Below are positions 60,340 to 64,000 of a DNA stretch of 64,000 nt, one piece after another. The number at the start of each line of letters is the position of its first letter. Positions within the stretch are counted from its first letter, which is position 1. Under the pieces are notes generated by a model, which was not told where the DNA came from, did not search any database, and saw only the letters and a program-made list of their open reading frames with translations. The position numbers and the translations under genes were made by a program. Source of the DNA: Ethanoligenens harbinense YUAN-3 (GTDB lineage: Bacteria > Bacillota > Clostridia > Oscillospirales > Ethanoligenentaceae); NCBI RefSeq assembly GCF_000178115.2, contig NC_014828.1:581501-645500 (forward strand), written 5' to 3'.

Positions 60340-60717
60340 TTAGTCTTCGCAAACAGCATCACATAAAAATTCCGTGCCTTTTGCCACACAGCCTGCACAG
60401 GGCAGTTTTTTGGCCGCCCGAATCTCTTTGCAATAGATGGAACCGGCGTTTTTTACAAAGTGCTCTTTCAGGTCGTCTATTTTGTCGGCTTTTCCGGTTG
60501 CTTCCAGGAAGACTTTGGCGGCATACATTGCCCCGCATTCCCCATTCGGTGCTCTGCCGCCGCCGTACTGGATGAACTTTTCGGGATTGATATCGCGGAT
60601 ATGGAGTTCTTCGGTGAAGGTATTTGCGACTGCTTGTGCACAATTGGATTTTTTATATCCGTCAAGACCCGCAAAATATTTCTTTGATGTTTCAACCAGC
60701 TTGCTCTTGTTATCCAT
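60340..60717 (-). CDS. C_GCAxxG_C_C family redox protein
   Basis: 125 residues from the ATG after AAGGTGACTG. The family pattern is visible: NCAQAVANTF, YGGGRAPNGECGAMYAAKVFLEATG, then CKEIRAAKKLPCAGCVAKGTEFLCDAVC. Its conserved cysteines suggest a metal or Fe-S site, but the biochemical role is not known. It is a single gene with no clear operon partner. Confidence 0.85.
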   Translation of the reverse strand: MDNKSKLVETSKKYFAGLDGYKKSNCAQAVANTFTEELHIRDINPEKFIQYGGGRAPNGECGAMYAAKVFLEATGKADKIDDLKEHFVKNAGSIYCKEIRAAKKLPCAGCVAKGTEFLCDAVCED

Positions 60718-60947
60718 AAATCCAGTCACCTTTCTTAAGCATTGTTTGTCTTTATTATAGCATGTGTTCTTCGGCGCACTGTGATATTGTTACAAATGTG
60801 TTCCGGTCTGCGCCGACGTGACTGTAAAGCACAAATACTGCTCTTGTGTCCGGATGGAAGGATGAGACGGATTCCGCTGTGATATGCATGGATGTTGCAG
60901 ATGATGCGATAAAGTATACGGCGGGCTGGCTTTCGCATGCGATGGTG

Positions 60948-61520
60948 TTACTGTTCGATTTCAAATTCCGCTTTCCATTTGTCGTTTTTCAACCAATCAT
61001 ATAATTGGCTGGATTGTATGTAATCTTCTTGTTTATTATCAACAACTTTAAGCACACCGGAAAGATAATGGCTGGTATACCCTGTCCCGTTGGATATCAG
61101 ATACCACACAGGCTGTATCGTTATGGTATGTCGGTCATATGTATTTATGTTTAAAGCAGATGGTGCAATGTTTGCGTTAAAAATGGCGTCCGGGGAGGTT
61201 TGCGACGAAGGGATGACGCCATTATAGCCTTTCGCTTGTTTCAACCAAAACGCTATTTTAGATAAAGTCGAATGTGGGGATTTGGGAATCCACAGTATGG
61301 CAGCGGCTGAATCATCCACCACATGAATGGTTTTGATATTTGAAATGCTTTCCAATTCGGTAAAAGAAGAAGATTCCATTCTACTCGGCTCGGTCTGGGT
61401 TACCTTTATGGAGCTGATGTTCTGATTCGGGTGAATTTTTTTCTCACAACCTACTGTGAAATTTAAAGATGTTGTGAAAATCAGTACCAAACAGAATGAC
61501 GCTTTCCTAGAGTTTTTCAA
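60948..61520 (-). CDS. Lipoprotein of unknown function
   Basis: 190 residues from a TTG preceded by AAGGAGG at 6 bases; the open frame continues upstream without a ribosome site. Signal peptide with lipobox TVGC (FTTSLNFTVGCEKK). The rest is a mixed alpha/beta domain with many Ser, Thr and Ile residues (IKTIHVVDDSAAAILWIP, ITIQPVWYLISNGTGY). Its composition is more AT-rich than its neighbours, which suggests recent acquisition beside the mobile-element remnants. Confidence 0.7.
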   Translation of the reverse strand: MKNSRKASFCLVLIFTTSLNFTVGCEKKIHPNQNISSIKVTQTEPSRMESSSFTELESISNIKTIHVVDDSAAAILWIPKSPHSTLSKIAFWLKQAKGYNGVIPSSQTSPDAIFNANIAPSALNINTYDRHTITIQPVWYLISNGTGYTSHYLSGVLKVVDNKQEDYIQSSQLYDWLKNDKWKAEFEIEQ

Positions 61521-61628
61521 TATGATCCTCCTTGTAACCATGAATGATGCATGTCGCCCCACGCTCTCCGTGTGGAGAGCAACTAACGCGCCTGCGTCTG
61601 AAAAGTGAACAAGATTGGTAAAATCCTT

Positions 61629-61766
61629 CTACTTGACCACCTTGGTCAGCAGTTTCTTCTGATTGCCGATACTGTAGCTTTCACCGTCCAGATTGTCATC
61701 GCGGGAAAGCCTCTCATAAAGAAATGCGGTTGTGTCGCGGGTTTTCTTTTTGCCCGACTGTTTCAT
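61629..61766 (-). pseudogene. Large serine recombinase, N-terminal fragment
   Basis: 45 residues from the ATG after AAAGGAGA: TTAFLYERLSRDDNLDGESYSIGNQKKLL is the start of the resolvase domain of Tn-type large serine recombinases, including the catalytic Ser in ESYSIGNQ. The full protein has about 500-560 residues; here it stops after 45. It is a remnant of a conjugative or mobilisable element. Confidence 0.75.
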
Positions 61767-62059
61767 AACGTTCTCCTTTCCGGCAGTCGGGCAGTATTTA
61801 CAAGAACGGTATACCACATCCGGGTGCCGTTGTCACGTCTGTGACGGAGGGGCGATACCCTCCAGGCATCCGCCTGCATGAGCTTGACGAGGATTGTGCC
61901 GATGGTTTCGTTCCCGCTTATCTGAAAAAACGGCTCGACCATAAAGGCTTTGCCGTCCACCTGATATCTGGAGGCTCTTTCAAAAGGGCTGCGCCCGTTA
62001 GTGCCGGGCGGCCCGTAGGTTCCAGCGGTAAATGTCCGGTTGATATTTGGAATAGGCAT
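61763..62059 (-). CDS. TnpW-like small mobile-element protein
   Basis: 98 residues from the ATG after AAAGGAGGGG. The central YQVDGKAFMVEPFFQISGNETIGTILVKLMQAD resembles transposon-encoded TnpW proteins, which normally precede the serine recombinase gene as here (4-bp overlap). The C-terminal 35 residues are basic and lack similarity, so the reading frame may be damaged late. Confidence 0.4.
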   Translation of the reverse strand: MPIPNINRTFTAGTYGPPGTNGRSPFERASRYQVDGKAFMVEPFFQISGNETIGTILVKLMQADAWRVSPLRHRRDNGTRMWYTVLVNTARLPERRTL

Positions 62060-62527
62060 CGTGCGTCCCCTCCTTTCGCTTTTTTCATCGGCATCACAGG
62101 AATGAGTTGGCTCCACAGGAGCAGAGCCAGCCCATGATCTCTAATGCCGATGTTCTGCCGTATTTGCCACGCTATTTCAGGTTGCGACCGGCTCAGCCGC
62201 ATCATAGCTCCGCAATACCGTGCCGTGCCTTTGCCAAAGGTCGCGCGTACCGCAGGGTTCCCCCTCAAGTCCATGGAAGTCGTGAGAAAGTACCATTGTG
62301 TCCCGCGTGTATCATCGAGCCAGGTTTGCCAAAACCGGGTGGGAAAGTGCGTGGATCGCTCCGGCCTTTACCATTGTCGCGCCGCCTTTCCTTCGCTTGT
62401 TGCTTTCGCAGCCACGAGGGGTATGTACCTGAAATGCCGTATATTCAGTTATCGAGGTTCCGGTAGAGAGGAATTAAAAAGTCTCTCTACTTATCATGGA
62501 TAGAGGCCCTATTTTGACTCTTTTTTA
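62060..62527. other. Unassigned stretch, probably degenerate mobile DNA
   Basis: Several frames are open on both strands but none has a ribosome site or recognisable motif. It lies between the recombinase remnant and the IS66 end. Confidence 0.4.
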
Positions 62528-62642
62528 GTAACCGTCAAGACCGCGCGCACCTTGTAAGCATGGTGTCGGGGAAGGTACAATGAACTTCAAAAGGGTTCAA
62601 AACATGTAATGGAGTGTTTTGGACCAAATTGGAGTGAATAAA

Positions 62643-63002
62643 ATGGATACGCAAAAAATCGCGAGGGAGTTCCGGCTATCAGAGTGGGGCGAGGCGGTAA
62701 AGGAGCGAATAGCTGGCGGGCAGAGCGTGGACGCATTTTGCGAAGAAAAAAACATCAGCAAGGCCACCTATTACTACAGGCAGAAAAAAGTACGGGAAGC
62801 TGCCTGCATGGAGCTTATGGAGAAACAAAAGCGCGGAACCGGGCTTGTGCCGGACGGCTGGACGCAGCTTACGGAAGCAAAATCTGTTACTGCCGGCGAA
62901 GGCACCCTAGACATTGAAATCGCCGGCTGCCATATCCTTGCAAATGCCCAAACCGACCTGGAATTGCTGGCGAGAGTCTGCCGCATCCTGAGATCGCTGT
63001 GA
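62643..63002 (+). CDS. tnpA: IS66 accessory protein TnpA
   Basis: 119 residues. The N-terminus holds a helix-turn-helix (WGEAVKERIAGGQSVDAFCEEKNISKATYYYRQKKV) as in IS66 TnpA, and the C-terminus has LDIEIAGCHILANAQTDLELLARVCRILRSL, the usual family ending. Its stop overlaps the tnpB start. Confidence 0.88.
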   Translation: MDTQKIAREFRLSEWGEAVKERIAGGQSVDAFCEEKNISKATYYYRQKKVREAACMELMEKQKRGTGLVPDGWTQLTEAKSVTAGEGTLDIEIAGCHILANAQTDLELLARVCRILRSL

Positions 63003-63352
63003 TGCAGTTCGGAGAAAAACCTGTGTATCTTTGCTGTGGGTGCACGGATATGAGGAAATCGATCAACGGGCTAATGACGCTTGTGCAGCACAGTTTTTCT
63101 CTCGACCCTTTTGTCGACGCGCTGTTCGTGTTCTGCAACCGAAGCCGTGACCGCCTGAAAATACTGGAGTGGGACGGCGATGGCTTTTGGCTGTATTTCA
63201 AACGGCTGGAACGCGGACATTTCCGCTGGCCGTCGTCAGACGAGGAAACCACAATGACGCTGAACAGTGAGGAACTGTCTTGTCTGATCGATGGCGCAAG
63301 GCTGGAGAAAAAGCTTCGCCGCAGCGAAGTTCTTGAACACAATATTTCGTAA
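63002..63352 (+). CDS. tnpB: IS66 accessory protein TnpB
   Basis: 116 residues. Hallmark motifs YLCCGCTDMRKSINGLMTLV, LFVFCNRSRDRLKILEWDGDGFWLYFKRLERG and FRWP match IS66 Orf2, whose usual length is about 115. GTG at 62999 is the alternative start. Confidence 0.92.
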   Translation: MQFGEKPVYLCCGCTDMRKSINGLMTLVQHSFSLDPFVDALFVFCNRSRDRLKILEWDGDGFWLYFKRLERGHFRWPSSDEETTMTLNSEELSCLIDGARLEKKLRRSEVLEHNIS

Positions 63353-63417
63353 CACATCGGGATACGAAAATGCCGTTTTTTCTTGATTCTATGCGGTTTT
63401 TCCGGTATAATTAGAGA

Positions 63418-64000
63418 ATGGAAAAACAAGAAAAAACAATTGAAATACCGCTTTCTGTTTACGAGAATTTTCTCAAACAGGCGGAGCAGATTGCCGAGCT
63501 AAAACAGCAGATTCAGTGGCTGATGGAGCAATTCCGCCTGGCCAAACGTAAGCAATTCGGCGCGTCCAGTGAACAGACGGACAACGAACAATTATGTCTG
63601 TTTAACGAAGCAGAGCAAACCGCCGATTTGACCGTGCCAGAGCCGGAAACCACCGAGGTCAAGGCGCATTACCGCAGAAAGACGCGCCTGACCACCGACA
63701 AGTTGCCGGAAGATTTACCTGTTGAGACCATTGAACACGAGCTGCCGATCGAGGCGCGTATCTGTCCGGACTGCGGTTGTCCTCTGCACAAAATGGGGGA
63801 AGACATCCGTGAGGAACTGAAAATCATCCCGGCAAAAGCCGTGATTGTACGCCATGTACGGCACGTCTATGCCTGCCGCCACTGCGAGGAGTCCTCTGAT
63901 CGTGTGCCGATTGTCAAGGCGGAGATGCCAAAACCCGTCATCAAGGGAGGGTTCGCATCACCCGAATCCGTCGCCCATATCGCCGTGCAAAAATTTGTGA
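63418..64000 (+). CDS. tnpC: IS66 transposase TnpC, 3' end outside window
   Basis: 194 residues are visible from the ATG at 63418 with no stop before the window end. N-terminal leucine-zipper-like helix (QAEQIAELKQQIQWLMEQFRLAKRKQFGASSEQ), then a Cys zinc-finger (CPDCGCPLHKMG with YACRHCEE). The DDE catalytic domain lies beyond the window. Confidence 0.9.
   Translation, partial: MEKQEKTIEIPLSVYENFLKQAEQIAELKQQIQWLMEQFRLAKRKQFGASSEQTDNEQLCLFNEAEQTADLTVPEPETTEVKAHYRRKTRLTTDKLPEDLPVETIEHELPIEARICPDCGCPLHKMGEDIREELKIIPAKAVIVRHVRHVYACRHCEESSDRVPIVKAEMPKPVIKGGFASPESVAHIAVQKFV

Larger units (their letters stand above)
62528..64000 (+). mobile_element. IS66-family insertion sequence, left part
   Basis: Starts with GTAACCGTCAAG at 62528-62539, consistent with the GTAA-type ends of IS66 inverted repeats, then carries tnpA, tnpB and the beginning of tnpC in the canonical order and spacing. 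The right end is beyond the window, so the target duplication cannot be checked. Confidence 0.8.

Noticed and set aside
62107-62503. Two overlapping 119-codon plus-strand frames before the IS
   Set aside because: No ribosome site or similarity to known proteins; composition suggests degenerate mobile DNA.
1-64000. tRNA, rRNA and CRISPR arrays
   Set aside because: No cloverleaf with a conserved TTCGA arm, no rRNA segments and no regularly spaced direct repeats were found on reading; a covariance-model scan would be needed to exclude a single tRNA fully.

Overview
The window looks like chromosomal DNA of an anaerobic Gram-positive (Firmicutes, Clostridia; gene content is compatible with the Oscillospirales). 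The grounds are strong AGGAGG-type ribosome binding sites with occasional TTG/GTG starts, a T-box leader, an LPXTG-like surface anchor, PTS operons with PRD regulators, Fe-S MinD-like ATPases, and no respiratory chain genes. The taxonomic placement is inference. No rRNA, tRNA or CRISPR array was found.

Layout. 0-3.6 kb: 3' part of a very large wall-anchored metallophosphoesterase. 3.8-7.1 kb: a DUF1540 mini-protein, a small membrane protein, and an exported protein with an ABC transporter pair. 8.7-15.1 kb: a DeoR regulator and an ABC importer operon carrying a type I phosphodiesterase/alkaline-phosphatase-like enzyme and a HAD phosphatase, best read as phosphoester or phosphonate scavenging. 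15.7-21.1 kb (minus strand): manA, HPr-like protein, fructose-type PTS EIIBC and EIIA, and a PRD/EIIA regulator. 21.9-26.3 kb: a DUF5320 / NifX-like / twin Fe-S ATPase / thioesterase / NifX-like / MBL-fold cluster resembling the 'orange protein' type of metal-cluster locus.

26.4-39.3 kb is the most coherent system in the window: aldehyde dehydrogenase, GABA transaminase and iron alcohol dehydrogenase, an XRE-cupin regulator, a LuxR-type regulator, a P-II protein, a polyamine ABC importer (potA, potB, fused potCD), and putrescine aminotransferase. Together they can import putrescine and convert it through 4-aminobutanal, GABA and succinate semialdehyde to 4-hydroxybutyrate. Four copies of a CANTATATTG box flank the XRE-cupin gene. 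One lies inside a consensus promoter that reads into the alcohol dehydrogenase/transaminase genes.

39.9-46.0 kb: an OmpR-type two-component system and an ABC exporter with a very large coiled-coil FtsX permease. 46.4-48.9 kb: a decayed glucitol (sorbitol) PTS operon with a deletion fusion and two frameshifts. 48.9-53.5 kb: a YtrA-like GntR regulator with a palindromic operator, followed by two ABC modules. 53.6-55.2 kb: a T-box leader and a PLP aminotransferase. 56.0-60.7 kb: sulfur-related genes (TauE/SafE permease, DUF1634, LysR divergent from a YeiH exporter, rhodanese, thioredoxin) and a C_GCAxxG_C_C protein. 61-64 kb: a lipoprotein, then mobile-element remnants (serine recombinase N-terminus, TnpW-like ORF) and the left end of an IS66-family insertion sequence that runs off the window.
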